Shown: piece after piece, positions 1 through 11,570 of the stretch
Numbering within the stretch: the first letter of the stretch is position 1
Layout of the letters: each line of letters starts with the position of its first letter
Source of the DNA: Acheta domesticus
Taxonomy: Eukaryota > Arthropoda > Insecta > Orthoptera > Gryllidae
Reading direction: 5' to 3'
Length of the DNA stretch: 64,000 nucleotides
Assembly: GCA_031308135.1 (NCBI GenBank)
Contig: JAHLJT010009355.1
Span: forward strand, 8,543,074 to 8,607,073
Translations under genes and position numbers: made by a program
Notes under the pieces: model-generated
Told to the model about the DNA's origin: nothing
Databases searched by the model: none
Seen by the model: only the letters and a program-made list of their open reading frames with translations

Positions 1-120
1 CATTGAAGACTGAATTTTGATGGTCAATAGACACCCGAAAAATATGTAGTATTAAATGTCAAAATATGTACATAAATATGTAATAAAAACAGTAATAATA
101 TATAATAAATATATATAATA
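1..120. other. AT-rich DNA, nothing recognised
   Basis: Simple AT-rich sequence with repeated short 'aatatgta' words. No coding or element signature is visible. Confidence 0.5.
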
Positions 121-200
121 GTCACTCGGTAGCTTAGTGGTCAGAGCAGCTGGGCGTAAACCAGAAGGCCCGGGTTCGAATCCCGTTCGGGCCGACCAAT
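121..200 (+). repeat. tRNA-like SINE head (degenerate)
   Basis: A pol III box A-like word (TAGCTTAGTGG, 130-140) and a near-perfect box B (GGTTCGAATCC, 173-183) are spaced as in a tRNA. The 5' and 3' acceptor strands do not pair, so this is not a working tRNA gene. It is best read as the tRNA-derived head of a SINE or a tRNA pseudogene. No poly(A) tail or TSD could be defined in the AT-rich flank. Confidence 0.6.
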
Positions 201-1329
201 TCTTTGAACAAATTTAATTATATTAAATATGTAACATCTGATATAATATGTAAAATTACAATATTCCAATTATAAAACACATTTACATAACACGAATTTA
301 CATTTATAAAAAAATTCTTAACAAAATTTAAAAACAATACAACGTTTTAAAAATAATTTGGAGAGCATAAGTTGAAGCACTTTGCACCACACAACTTTCC
401 TATCCTTAGTCAAAGATTTATCTATTGTTATGGAGGACCGTAGTTTAGCAGCTAGAAAAAGGTGTAACAAGATGTAGCCTATAAGCAAGGTTATATGCAC
501 CTTGGGCCAGACTAGATGCAATAGAAGCTATGTTCATAACTAAAACCAGCAAACACTCACCGCATTATGCAACATTCTTATCGAAGTGATAATCGTCAGT
601 GATCGCCAATGTTTCTCGGAAATGATTAAAAGTCGCGAAACGTGACGATAATAATACTTTTCACACCAACGTTTCACCAATAATGAAGGGGAAATGCAGA
701 TTTTTTTGAAAATACTTCTTTTCATAAAAGAATACGTAATGAAATTGAAGAAAATTGGTAGAATAAAGAAAATATTTTGTTAAAATAGCAAAATATGTAT
801 AATATTTAATATAGTACTAAATGTGTAACGAAAAAACTGGATATTGTGTTAGGAAAGTGACGATTCGCCAAGATTATAATTCTGAGAACGCTAAGAAGAA
901 AGGCAAAAGATTAGTAATTACGTAGAAATCCGGTATCTAATGATCAATTTTTTTTGTTTTTCAATTTCCCCCCCCCTCCAGTTACCCTCGGGGAGCGGGA
1001 ATTTATTCATTATTCGGGTACAATTTGAGCTGCAGCCGATTAGGCTTATGCAGCGGAATTCGGGCCAATCTTAAATATACTACTTAAAAATTATCTTATA
1101 TCTAGCTAACTACTACAAAGTCTCTTTGGGCCAAGGCTAATTATGGTAAAAATTATATAATGTAATGATAGTTATTGAAACATTTTTGTTAGTGTTCATA
1201 TTTTCTTTCTTCCTTTCTGTACATTCACTTGCGCATTCATTCTTAGGCTATATGTTCAAACTCATTCATTCATTCACATTCATACACTCTTCACTTCACT
1301 TCACATGATCAATGTTTTGCAACGTGCGT
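201..1329. other. AT-rich non-coding DNA, nothing recognised
   Basis: Only short random open frames occur. A poly-C/T tract lies near 969-978. No element termini or conserved coding were found. Confidence 0.4.
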
Positions 1330-1640
1330 GTTTTATGGTCACTGCAGGAGTGAGTCTTGGCAGGCGGAGGGGAGCGCGTGGACGCTGCGAGTGGGCGAGA
1401 GCGCGAGTGGCGCGTGTCGGGGCGGCTGCAGCTTCGGCGCGGGGCTGACCCACGGGGCGTCGCCGGCTCATTGACGGCGCGACCTCACAGGAGCACCGAT
1501 ACCTCATCGATCGAAATAGATCTCGACGCGCACGCGGCGACGCGACGGCGGGCGGGCGGGCGGGGCCCGGAGACACCGCTGCCAGCACCTACCGTCCACA
1601 CTCCCAGCATCCACAGAGTAATGCAGCCTGAACGGCCGCC
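1330..1640. other. CpG-rich island
   Basis: An abrupt switch from AT-rich DNA to dense CpG and GC sequence, ending in GGGCGGGCGGGCGGGG-type runs near 1549-1565. A 100-residue + strand frame (1357-1659) and an overlapping minus frame are both Arg/Ala/Pro-rich, as expected from GC composition. A promoter or enhancer role is possible, but no core promoter is recognised. Confidence 0.5.
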
Positions 1641-1644
1641 GCCT

Positions 1645-2075
1645 TTAACCGTCAACTAGTGACGTGCTTTCGAGCGTCTGTTACTGGTGACGTGCGGTCA
1701 CTGGGACCAGGAATGTTTTAGACTGGTTATATTCGTTATTCCATTTCACATCGAATTCACAATTTTTTCACGTTAACAGAGGCATAATAAAGAGAAAAAT
1801 AGAAGAGTTTGTAGTTTATAAAATAAAGAGAAAATAATTTTTAATTATTCACTGAGAGAATTTCAGGTCACATTTTGCTCCATATTTGTTCTTGACAGTT
1901 GAGTATTGAAATACCTATAGAAGGGCTTTGAAAAGATATTGACTACATGAAACAACCTTTATTAAAATAAGAAAATGTTCTGTTAAATGAAAATTATTTA
2001 CTAACTATAAACATGCATTACCAAGTATAATCTTCTACTACACGTAAGGTGCGGTCATCGAGACCGATCCTATTT
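1645..2075 (+). mobile_element. piggyBac-like MITE fragment (copy A)
   Basis: Starts at TTAA (1645-1648) followed by CCGTCAACTAGTGACGTGC and, about 40 bp on, GGTGACGTGCGGTCACTGGG. The AT-rich interior (ATTTTTTCACGTTAACA, TTCATTTCAC-type words) is recognisably the same as the element at 21,397-22,013. The right part ends near 'GGTGCGGTCATCGAGACCG' (2048-2066) and looks truncated. TTAA flanks and a CCxTTAACTGGTGACG-like end suggest the piggyBac superfamily; this is inference without a transposase. Confidence 0.5.
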
Positions 2076-3240
2076 ATTTTATTTTTCGATCACATTATGG
2101 CTCTTTCCGAACTTAATTTTTATTTTTCTTGTACACTGTTGGACGAAAATGTCTTTCTAATATTTCTTAATTTGAGTTTGTGTCTTCACTATATAAAATA
2201 TATAACACTCAAAATTAAAATTGGGTATTGGAGTAATGAAAAAAGTGACTTGGTGTAGTATTTCGCAATATTTCGACATATGATTAAAATAATATTATCC
2301 CAGAGGCCTTTTTCGTGTCTATTTGTACACTTTTTTAAAGAAGACTTTTTCGATACGAAAATAAGGATGCCTTTACAAACAACTCAAAGTCCAATAAGTC
2401 AATTTTCAGTTGAATATTACGTTGTTTTAGTGATCAAACTGAATAAGTAAATGTAACTGGGATTTATTCTAAACGGTTTAGAATATGTTCATTATTGTAT
2501 TGTTTTCATTTAGCAAGTATTTTCCTTCCAATGGTTATTTATAACTTGTAAATAAATCCTTGTTATATTTTATTTTGTATTACTCCTTCACGTTCTGTAA
2601 TTTTAGACGTCTGTTACAAGTGTTCGGGAAATTAAATTAATTGCGTTATGAATTCTGAAAACGACCTGACAAGCCTGACCCCTCACATGCCTCTCGTTTA
2701 TAGTTCATAAGCTGTTATGAACTGGTCTTAATAATTTTGAGGTAATTGAGACGATAGAAAATTCTCATCAGAAGCATCTTAGGGACTGATTCTAAGCTGG
2801 GAGAAGCCGCCATTACTTCACGCCAACAAAGAACGACTACAATGAAAACGAACCTAGCTCAGCCCATGCCTTCCACATCTGCTACAGTCGTTTCACATAA
2901 AATTTTCCGAAGTGGTCGTTAGAGGAGGGTGTCTCACACTGCACAAAGACGAGCCGTGTGACAGTGCCCGCCTGCCTCTTGCTACCATCGCGCGCTCTAG
3001 TTTATGATGAACGTCCATCCTGCGATCTTCATCCGGGCTTTCTCACACTTCCGCCGGGTGTGTGTACCACCTCAAGCAGATTCCTGAATGGAACATCTGA
3101 ACAAAAAGTCGTAAGTGTTTCTTCCTTAAATGTTGCTCTTTTTGTATTGTTAAAACAGGGTTATTTACGTCGAACCTAAGTCTAAATCAGCTTGTGCCAA
3201 ATCTTTTTTTAAATATCAAAAAGTGTTTATTTAAGTTTTT
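2076..3240. other. Non-coding DNA, nothing recognised
   Basis: AT-rich with a moderately GC segment near 2,960-3,070. Short open frames are unremarkable and match no family I know. Confidence 0.4.
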
Positions 3241-3244
3241 CTTA

Positions 3245-3640
3245 TTTCCTTAAAAGTTAAAATTTCCCTCACCCACTCTCAGCTAATGAAAAAAACCGAC
3301 CCAGCCACTTGGCCAAAATGTGGAGGAATATTATCAACGTCACACATTATCCTCGACTGTTCCAGTCTCCAAAATCTACGAATCTCTCTTGGCATCAAGA
3401 ACGAAATTTATGAAATATTTAATTCAATAGGTTTCAAAACAATTTTAACTTATCTTATTTTGGCTGGTTTAGATAATATGATCTGAATAATTACAACATT
3501 TATTGTACTTCATATTTCAGTTTATCGTTATTACTTCTGTTTACTCTAAATATTTAAAAAATGTATCTCTAGTATAAATGAGTAGTGGTCGCTAATGACC
3601 ACCGATGTTTTTAAAGCAACCTTAAATAAATAAATTTAAA
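3245..3640 (+). mobile_element. Non-LTR retrotransposon 3' end (I/Jockey type), truncated
   Basis: An open frame running to the stop at about 3486 contains LTHSQLM (3268-3288), then a CxxC/H/C zinc knuckle (PKCGG ... HIILDC) and an ending ILAGLDNMI. This layout is typical of the extreme C-terminus of ORF2 in insect I- and Jockey-group retrotransposons (RNase H region followed by the 'LTHSHLM...CxxCG...HILLxCP' tail). A short 3' UTR follows (GTGGTCGCTAATGACCACC) and ends in a (TAAA)n tail (about 3622-3640). Everything upstream (endonuclease, reverse transcriptase, most of RNase H) is absent, so this is a dead 5'-truncated insertion. No clear TSD was identified. Confidence 0.85.
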
Positions 3641-5403
3641 AAATGTGTACATGTGACCCTTTGCTTTGAACCTCCACATTCTTCTAATTAACTCTCGTTT
3701 GACGCGTTTTGCTAAGAATGATCAAAATACTCGTGAGCTAAGTGAGCATCTACAGTTTAATCCCAAACGTCAGAAAACTGTTTTTTTTATCTGGACATTA
3801 TAAAACAGATAAGTCGTGCTACAAACTCTATCCCGAAAACACGCACACTGTAGACAAAAATCCAGAGAAGTTTATCACAAGCAAATCTCCTCCACTTGCC
3901 TGGAACGGAACTCTATGCGATCTTCAGCGGTCCTCTCCGATTGCTGTAGCCGTAACACATGCTTCTAGGAGGTTAGGGCCGATGGAAAAATAATAAACAT
4001 ATCAGTATTTTGTCTGAATGCTCCATAGTCTGAATTAAATCACATCATTTAAGGTAAAAGACGCTTCTTATTGGTCAATAACGGTATGCTGTCACAGTAC
4101 CTCTTTCCCTTCTTCGGATGATAATGTTTGCTTCTCTTCCCTACGCTATAATATAAAGTATTGGAATGACTTCAACAATAAGGTCTTAAACTTTCTGTCG
4201 TAAGTTTTAAACTTCTTTTTACCTATAACTTCGCACCACACGTCAGGATTAAGATATATTAGTGATGTTCGAAAGATGGTTAAGATTGGTGCAAGTGGCC
4301 ACACGCAATTTTCAACCTAAAAATCGGGACTTGATTGTATCGAGGAATGGATGTGGATGTGTCACGCAGAATTCTGTCAAATTATTAGCTTTTGAGCCTA
4401 AATTTTTAAAATACATCGGAAGTAAGATCTAGTTGCGCCGTTTTGGAGTTCATCCTGCTATTGTACTTTTGGGGGTATTTTCATGAAGCCCCTATGGAAT
4501 TTTCAAATATTACTGCAAAATGGCTCCAATTTTTTTCATTATTTGCCAGAATAGAAGAAAGTGTATTCATAAAACTGTTATTCTCTGATTTCCGTTAAAA
4601 CCTGTGGAATTTTGAAAATAACGAATTACAATTATACTTTCAAGTCTGTCCTATGCCTACAATAGTGAAGCCAAGTGATTTCTTTCTTATTACAATTTAT
4701 CCCTCAGTTTTCGATCTTTAAATAATAGCATGCACTTAAAAAGTAGGTAATTGTTGAGTAATAGTCACAATAAAAGGAGGAAAAGTTTCGTTATTCCACG
4801 CGTACCCACTAGATTGTATCTACTCGTTTGGGCTCTCCAGACGGTGTCGCTCACATTCCTGGCGGTGACGCAGCAAACTATTTGTTCTTTTTTTTATTAT
4901 GTAATGTATCATGTAATACTTTGAATTTTGTATTTGATTAAAGATGGAATAAAATGAAACCAAATCAAATATTATACACGGCGGTGTAGGCGCAATCTAT
5001 ACTCAAGAAAGATCGTCTTTTATGAGATAAAACTTTATTCTCGTTGATGATGTATTTCTTTATCGTCTCGTACAATAAATTATAAAACCGAATGAATTTA
5101 TAGCATGAACACAGTGTATTATTACACTGTTAGATTTGTAGACTAAAGGGAACAATGTCGTGAGATCAAGAAATTGTTAAAGCGATGAAAGGACTTATTC
5201 CCTTGGAAAAGAAATAAAGCTGATAATATAGGTATGACATGTTGCATCCCACAATAATCTGACAACAAAAACTGAAAGTCGATATCACCTGCAAATTCCA
5301 AATTAGAGCTTGGCAGTGGACTGATTATCTCGTCGTAACATAAATACAACCAAACTAAATTAAATTCCTTGGTAGTAGTAGATATCATGTGGTAATCCGT
5401 AAT
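3641..5403. other. Non-coding DNA, mostly unrecognised
   Basis: AT-rich. Near 4,900-4,975 the sequence 'AAAGATGGAATAAAATGAAA' resembles the 3' tail of a non-LTR element, but no coding remnant supports it. Nothing else is recognised. Confidence 0.35.
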
Positions 5404-5726
5404 GGTAATGGGAGGTAAGGAATAATCAACCAAAATAAGTATATAATATTTATTTATAACACATCATGCCAACTGTCAACTTTCAGGATCAAAATTTCCC
5501 ATCTTTAGTGGGTCTTGCCCAAGCAACGTGGATCACACCAAACATTTTTGAAACCGGATGGATGTATATAAATATAAGAAAGGAAAACTAAAAGAACTGG
5601 ACACGACTAGGTGGCCGCCATCTTGTGGAGTAGTGAGGTGGAAGTTGTGGTGGACTTTGGGCTTGATGTGATATAAATTAATATTATACGCTTATTGTGA
5701 TTGATTATCCCTTACCTCCCATTACC
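5404..5726. mobile_element. MITE-like element with long terminal inverted repeats
   Basis: The 47 bases at 5404-5450 and the reverse complement of 5680-5726 match at 42 positions without gaps. Both start GGTAATGGGAGGTAAGG. Similarity continues inward for about 20 more bases with one indel (TATTTATAACACATCATGCC versus TAATTTATATCACATCAAGCC). The total length is 323 bp and there is no coding capacity. I could not define a target-site duplication, so the superfamily is unknown. Confidence 0.75.
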
Positions 5727-5769
5727 AAACTAAATGAAGTTAGCATATTTTGCTAGTTATTTCACACAA

Positions 5770-5902
5770 TTCCGAATCCTAAACCTCTCTCTTCAATACG
5801 TCCGCCGGATTTGGGCCACTGCATGAAGCACGAAACAGCGAAACCGCAGAAGTGCGCCATCGCCGGAAATCGACCACCGCACACGCGACGAGAGCGTCTC
5901 CC

Positions 5903-5944
<42 letters not shown>

Positions 5945-6245
5945 CAGCCGCACAGTCCTCGAACTGCTCACGAGAGAAAAAAATATATCTGAGCCATAAT
6001 CGTAAAAGGCACAAAGGAAGGGCGAAATCTAAGAGGGCGGCGGGCGCTGAAAGCAGGAGAGAGAGAGAGGGAGAGGGAGAGAGGTGGGGAGGGGGAGGAG
6101 AGTGGCGCGGCGAAGGCTTCGATGCAATTAGGCGACCGGAGGGCCTCGAAGCGTCCACTTCTCCTAGGGGCATCCGCGCGGGAGGCCCAGGCCTCGCCAG
6201 CGCCACCTGCAGACAAGCCCGCCCACGTCACGCACAGTGGGGACA
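5770..6245. other. CpG-rich island with (GA)n tracts
   Basis: GC and CpG rise sharply. Two GA-repeat tracts are present (about 5908-5942 and 6055-6085). The dinucleotide tracts create overlapping Ser/Leu-rich minus-strand frames and Glu/Arg-rich plus-strand frames that are not genes. GA tracts are potential GAGA-factor sites in insects (established for Drosophila); their function here is inferred. Confidence 0.5.
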
Positions 6246-6371
6246 CTCGCTATGGGTCGTGTTGTTGTTGACAATTGAAGGACTCTGTAGAACATGGGGC
6301 TATTCCACATTTTTTGTGAATTTGAGTTATTGGCATTAAATATACTTGAAATATTATTCTTTTAGAGGAAT

Positions 6372-6458
6372 ATGTTGATGATCTTGGCTGTCCGGGTGAC
6401 AGCAATGGCAACTCAGCCTTCGACGCGGCGTCACCCGGACAGCCAAGATCATCCACAT
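6372..6458. repeat. Perfect 24-bp inverted repeat (hairpin)
   Basis: GATGATCTTGGCTGTCCGGG plus TGAC (6377-6400) is repeated as an exact reverse complement at 6430-6453. After one mismatch the pairing continues for four bases, giving arms of about 29 bp around a 29-nt loop. The right arm runs into 'GACTCCGGCCGCGGAAGCC', a word I associate loosely with arthropod retroelement ends; the reverse-complement relative GTAGGCTTTCGCAGCCGG occurs at 35,351. It is probably an inverted duplication at an element terminus. Confidence 0.75.
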
Positions 6459-6499
6459 GACTCCGGCCGCGGAAGCCTACGACTTCAGAGTAATATGTT

Positions 6500-8095
6500 G
6501 TTTAATCCAGTACGATCTTTTATGCAAGTACATTGTGTTTAAAAGTGTTCTGAGTTATATTATGAAGTTTCTGTTAATACCCCCAATATCTCGGAACTAG
6601 GTCAATGTGAGATAGTCCCTTGCTGTACTGAACCCTTCAATTGTTCATTGTTGGTAGTTGGGACGAAATATGATCAGTGTTGACAACTGTTCAGTTTTGT
6701 TTGCTACTGATCATTTTTGGTTCTGGTGTGGTTATTTCTATGTATCTGAAAACGTGTCAATTAGACCGCCCCAATGTAGAATGAATTGTTAGAAATTATA
6801 GAGTTTGGCATTCAACGGCTATACCAACTGATTTGAACTTCCATATCAGCAGCCAGGGAACAACAGAAGAATGTCTTCAATCATTTTTATCCCTTACTTT
6901 CGTCTTGCCCAGGGCAAGCGGATCTAAAAAGGACAGAAATTGTCCAACTATTTCATGTTGTTGGCATATAGTCAGAGTTGTCTTACGTGCCCCAAGGATC
7001 AAATGACACATTGAGGAATTTTCTGTTTTCAAAAATCCACCATCCCCTGTCACGAGAAAGCTCAAATTTTGGAAGCCTGTGGACTCACTCCATACGAATG
7101 GTTCACTCCTAATAGGAAGAATTTCGTGAAGTTTCTTTCCCTCACGGGCAGTCAGTGAGTGACAATACATTTGGAATTGAAGAGTGCTTATCACCTGAAT
7201 CTTATTGACGGATTATTAAACAAAGAAAGCGCGATGTGTATTTACACCTTTTGAACAGAAGAGTTATTATTTCTGGAAGAAGTTAATTCTTTTATGTATA
7301 CAAAAAATGTGATGTAGTAGCAAACCATTGCTTTGAATATCAGTTGACAACTCGGTTTATTTCATTCATTTTATAAAATTATTGAAATTCCTTTGTGGAT
7401 TGTAACCAAGATAAAGTTTAATGAACCGAAAATTGTCTTGAACAAGAATGAAGAGTTGAATACTCTCATCTTATCCACAAAATTGACAATAACTATGTGC
7501 AATTGAGTGTAAAATAGGTTACAAAAGGCGATAAAAACAATGCAATACCGTAAGTCATGGAATGAAATGTTAATGAAATCAGTCCCTTTTGAACTTGAAC
7601 CTCTACTTACCAGTAATAATTATTAATAAAATTACTAAAACATGAATAAGTCCCGGTTTTTTTAAAAACATACAAATATTGAATTTCATTTTACGTGCTG
7701 TATGATGCGATGAACGAAAACATCTGATTTAAAAGTACACCACCACATTAATTTTGCTAACTCCTTATGCATCTTACCACAAATTAATCAAAACTTAACC
7801 ATGAATACCAATTGAAATCAAATACTTGGCATTCAAATAATATTAATATTGTTTGTCAATATCACTCATATATGGAATGTTGTTGTGCAATAATTGAAGA
7901 AATAAAAGGGAACTTGGAAACATCAAACTCGTGATAGCGTTTCTGAACACGAAAGAAATCGATTCCATAAAATCGACACACAAATACATCGATATGAATG
8001 AAACAAAACCTTCAACTCTGATTTATTACATAAATGCATAAGTACATCTATAGAATAAAATTCTGTTACATTATAATCAAACATTACAAATAATA
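6500..8095. other. AT-rich non-coding DNA
   Basis: A 105-codon minus-strand frame (6877-7194) has unbiased composition but matches nothing I recognise and has no visible splice or initiation context. The rest is AT-rich and unremarkable. Confidence 0.35.
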
Positions 8096-8159
8096 TGAAA
8101 CCCGGAAATCTGCATTCCGTGTTGTTTGGAAATCCATTTTCCCCAAGCTCCGTCCTGTG

Positions 8160-8565
8160 GGAACCAAAGCCTTCATCCAGTGGCGGAGCGGGCCTTGTCT
8201 TAAGGAGGCGCTATCCGCCCTCGCGCCGCGCCGCGCCGCGGGACGACGAAGTCATCTGTTGCGGTTTGTGCCGCCTTCCCCGGGAGGCTGGCGGCGGCGT
8301 CTGCTGTTGTCAATAAATCATAATTAGGAGGCTTTGGCTGCTCTGGCTGCAGCCGCCACCGCCACCGCCGCCGCCGCCATCGCTTCCGTCGCCTCCGAGG
8401 CCATTGCCATCTCCGCGGCCCGGCGTTCGTCTGCCCCGCCCCGCCCCGCCACGAACCCACCCCGCCACGAACCCGCCCCGCCCCGGCCCGCCCGGCCCGC
8501 CCCACCCCACACCGCCCCGCCGCCTCTCACAGTGACAGCCGACCCAGGCACCCGGGACGCTGCTC
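8160..8565. other. CpG-rich island with homeodomain-type core
   Basis: Dense CpG with (CCG)n, and CCCCGCC direct repeats from about 8436 to 8520. In its middle lies an AT island, CAATAAATCATAATTAGGAG (8311-8330), holding ATAAATCA and TAATTAG cores of the kind bound by posterior-Hox and homeodomain proteins. Overlapping Gly/Arg, Ala and Pro frames on both strands are composition artefacts. Confidence 0.5.
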
Positions 8566-8639
8566 TACGAATATTGGTTCTGATGTGTTGAGTCTTGCTC
8601 AGCCCTTCGTTTCCCGAATTATTAAAATAGCACCGGTTG

Positions 8640-9133
8640 GGTTAGCTCAGCGAAACTACTGTTGTCCTGCAGCGACTCTCACCGGCATGTCCAAGGGTTC
8701 GAATTCCCACTGCGCCTGATTTTCGATTCCGGCTAGATATTCAGGTCGAATTCAACTTTTACATTGTATGAGGGTGAAATACAATGATAGGGTATTCTGA
8801 TTGATATTTGTCTGTGGGTTGTCCAATTAATACTAGGCGAATGCCGGGAGTACTACCTTAATAAACGGGCTATGAACAGCGAGCGATGTCTTTCTCAATC
8901 TTGTTTCTCCCTTTCCCCTTACACACGCGCACACAGTTGCATGCACTACACTACCTCACATGTCGGGGAGACAGTTGAAAGCTTGTAGCTGGTCCCGGAT
9001 GGGGTAGTGCCCGCTGCGGGAGATACCTGGGGAAAGAAACCCGGCATATCGGCGTAGGCTGACGCAGGATCTCTGGCACCAGCAAGGGGGAGACCCACCA
9101 CTTCTAAGAATATAATAGGCACTTCACTAACGG
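8640..9133 (+). mobile_element. tRNA-headed SINE, copy with head
   Basis: Box A-like TTAGCTCAGCG (8642-8652) and box B GGTTCGAATTC (8696-8706) form a tRNA-derived head. The body then shares landmark words with the full copy at 41,588-42,170: GGTCGAATTCA, AGGCGAATGCCGGGAG, ACTACACTACC, GGGAGATACCTGG, GACCCACCACTTC. The sequence is diverged, and the 3' end abuts the MITE at 9138. Confidence 0.75.
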
Positions 9134-9137
9134 ACTA

Positions 9138-9373
9138 TACTGCGATTTTTATAACTTTGCCCCTCAAGCCTCTGTGGCCACGATGGAATATCACACTGCA
9201 TTTCAAGTCCTTATCGTTCATTCCGTCGCTAGATGTCGCATGATCGCAAGCATTGCTTGATACGGTCGTGATCATGCGAAATCTATCGGCACGACTGAGA
9301 AAGATGTGAAATACCGTGACATATTACTTCGCGAAGACGGGCCTTGAGGGACAAAGTTAGAAAAATCGCAGTA
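9138..9373. mobile_element. Fold-back MITE, TA-flanked (copy 1)
   Basis: Begins TACTGCGATTTTTATAACTT and ends with the reverse complement of TACTGCGATTTTTCTAACTT. It is flanked by TA on both sides (9136-9137, 9374-9375). Most of the 236 bp folds back on itself: CGATGGAATATCAC against GTGACATATTACTT, and GTCGCATGATCGC against ATCATGCGAAATC. TA duplication and short TIRs fit the Tc1/mariner superfamily. There is no transposase. Confidence 0.82.
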
Positions 9374-10124
9374 TAGTGACTCGACAATAGCAATTGACAA
9401 TTGACTCCTGGATCTAAAAATAAGTCCGAGTGTTTATTTGGTTCTCCTGAGTCTTTCTCAGAACTGTCCTTTCCACGTTATTGAAATAGCACAGCACGCT
9501 TGCTCTTATTCGATTCCCGGAGAACCCAGGCTCCGAACAAAATAATCCGTTGAAAATCGGAACACAGAAGTACATAAAATAGTTGATGCAGTAGCAGCGA
9601 CTCCGCGTGAGAGCCGGGCGATGCTCTCAGAGATTCTAGTTATACCGGGACTTCCCCGGATTTATAATAATCGGATTCGCTTGTCAGACATTGTGTGTGT
9701 GATTTATCATTGTCACTATACGTTTTAACTGTCTCTCTATGGCTGCGGTAAAAGTGGTCCTATATATACGGAGTGTTCTGTTTGAAATTGAGTCTAGACA
9801 ATTTCATTAAGAGTGTCGGTGTCATTTATGAGCCTAGGCGAAAAAGGAGGTTATCGCGTTTGTATACACTTTATGTGGGCAGATTATCAATGGGCGTTTG
9901 CCTTTAGTAGCTTGAAGAATCAAGACAGGTGAATAATATTGATAATGAATGATTACGGATTGCCTAATATTCAAATTGGAAATTGGAGAAATATTGAATT
10001 TATTAGAAACCAATGACACTACAAGCACAATGAGAAATACCCCAATTCGGAATCTGTAGAATTTAGCTCTGCATACTTATGCGCGCTGTTCAAAAAGTCT
10101 CAAATAAATAATATTAACGGTATA
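9374..10124. other. Non-coding DNA, nothing recognised
   Basis: Includes TATATATACGG (9761-9771) in otherwise unremarkable sequence. No element boundary or coding was identified. Confidence 0.35.
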
Positions 10125-10535
10125 TTAGACATTTGCAACGAGTTCCATACCTGACCTATTACTGTTCCTCTCTTGTTCTGCATTGCCCGTCGTCCTTACC
10201 CTGAGCACTGTCGTCATTGATAATTTAATATACATTTTTGTTACATCCTGCATCATCATCTGTAGCTCCAGTTGGTCATCCCTTTCTTCTATCGGTTCCC
10301 ACACTGCCATCATATCTGTCATCCGAAGCCACAACATATCTTTCCACTGTCTATTCCGCATTCGATCGAACAGCGCAGTTGCTTTGCTTCCAGCTATGCC
10401 TTGCTTCCAGCTTGCTTCAAGCAGCCACCTTCCTTAGGTCTGGTCATCACTTACATCGCACAAAATACTCCCGTCATTTCTCTACATTGCTATTTCTTTC
10501 TCACCTACCTCAGTACCACATTTGACTCCCTCGCC
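10125..10535 (-). other. Unrecognised minus-strand open frame and flank
   Basis: A 78-codon minus frame (10125-10361) has no start-context or family evidence. Its peptide is rich in Met, Glu and Arg (RNRQWKDMLWLRMTDMMAVW) with unbiased codons. It could be a fragment of a decayed mobile-element gene because it lies next to a MITE. I do not recognise it and do not call it a gene. Confidence 0.2.
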
Positions 10536-10538
10536 TTA

Positions 10539-10770
10539 TAGTGCGATTTTTCTAACTCTGCTCCTCAAGCCCCTATGGGCACGATGGAATATTACACGCC
10601 ATTTCGCGTCTTTCTCCGTCGTGCCGCTAGAAATCGCATAATCGCAAGCACTGCTTGATACAAACGCGATCATGCGCTATCTGGCGGCACGGCTGAGAAC
10701 GTCGCGAAATACCGTGACATATTCCATCCTGAGACAGACCTTCAGGGGCGAAGTTAGAAAAATCGCAGTA
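10539..10770. mobile_element. Fold-back MITE, TA-flanked (copy 2)
   Basis: Same family as 9138-9373. Starts TAGTGCGATTTTTCTAACTC, ends GAAGTTAGAAAAATCGCAGTA, flanked by TA on both sides (10537-10538, 10771-10772). Central fold-back: ATCGCATAATCGCAAGCA against GCGATCATGCGCTATC. Length 232 bp. Confidence 0.82.
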
Positions 10771-10799
10771 TAATCAACATCCTCAGAATTCCCATCTCC

Positions 10800-11260
10800 G
10801 GTTGTGCACCCCGTGGTCATCGCATCGTTCAAACGGTCTCCCACCGTTCTGCAGCTGCCTCACCACCGCCGCCGCCGCATTCAGCGAGTCCACCGCCCGC
10901 GTCGACGCATCTCCTTCTTCTTCTTCCTCTTGTCTCCGCGGTCGCCGTCGCGAGCGCTCGCTGCTTTATGGCGTGACGTCATCGTCGGCAGGGGGCGCGG
11001 CGCGAGCGACCAGATGGCAGGCACATGAACGGCGCCCGGCCGGCCGGCCGTCTCACGGGTGTTCTCGCTTTCCGGTCCGCGCGGATGGATCTCCCATGGG
11101 GCGGATTCGCCGCTCCAAGATTTCACTCCAAGGCGAAGGTTCACAACAGGGTCGACGGGAGAGAAGGATCGATGAAATTTTTAAGGAGTCACTGACGAGT
11201 GAGGGGTCAACTGGGGGTCAAAACTCGAATGGGAACTACCAAGTGATCCTCGTGTAGTGA
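10800..11260. other. CpG-rich island
   Basis: CpG-dense with CCGCCGCCGC and TTCTTCTTCTTC tracts and a GGCCGGCCGGCCG run (11038-11050). The 151-codon + frame is Ser/Arg-rich and overlaps other frames of similar length, so I read it as non-coding. Confidence 0.45.
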
Positions 11261-11570
11261 GAGCCTACATTGTTGTACCAAGTGATCGGTTTAATCAAGA
11301 TCACATTTATTATAACAATATTAAGTTGATTAAGAAATATTGTTTTGTTATATAAAGAAAGCAATAAAACAGCTAATAATAAATTTTTAAAAAATGCTCC
11401 TCTTCGTTCAAAACCATCCTCATTGATCACTAGGGTTTTGGGCAAACTCAGTGAATTATAACTATGTACTCAAAGGATCTTCTATTGCGCAAGAAAATAT
11501 ACTTCTCAGTACGTACTGCAAAAATATAATGCCTAGTAAGTTCTCCAAAAACGTTCAATACACACTACAC
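11261..11570. other. AT-rich DNA, nothing recognised
   Basis: No repeats or coding signals seen. Confidence 0.35.

Noticed and set aside
121..200. Functional tRNA gene
   Set aside because: Pol III boxes are good but the acceptor arms do not pair and the anticodon loop is abnormal; a SINE head or pseudogene is better.
6877..7194. 105-codon minus frame with balanced composition
   Set aside because: Not attributable to any family, no splice or promoter context; chance length is plausible in 64 kb.
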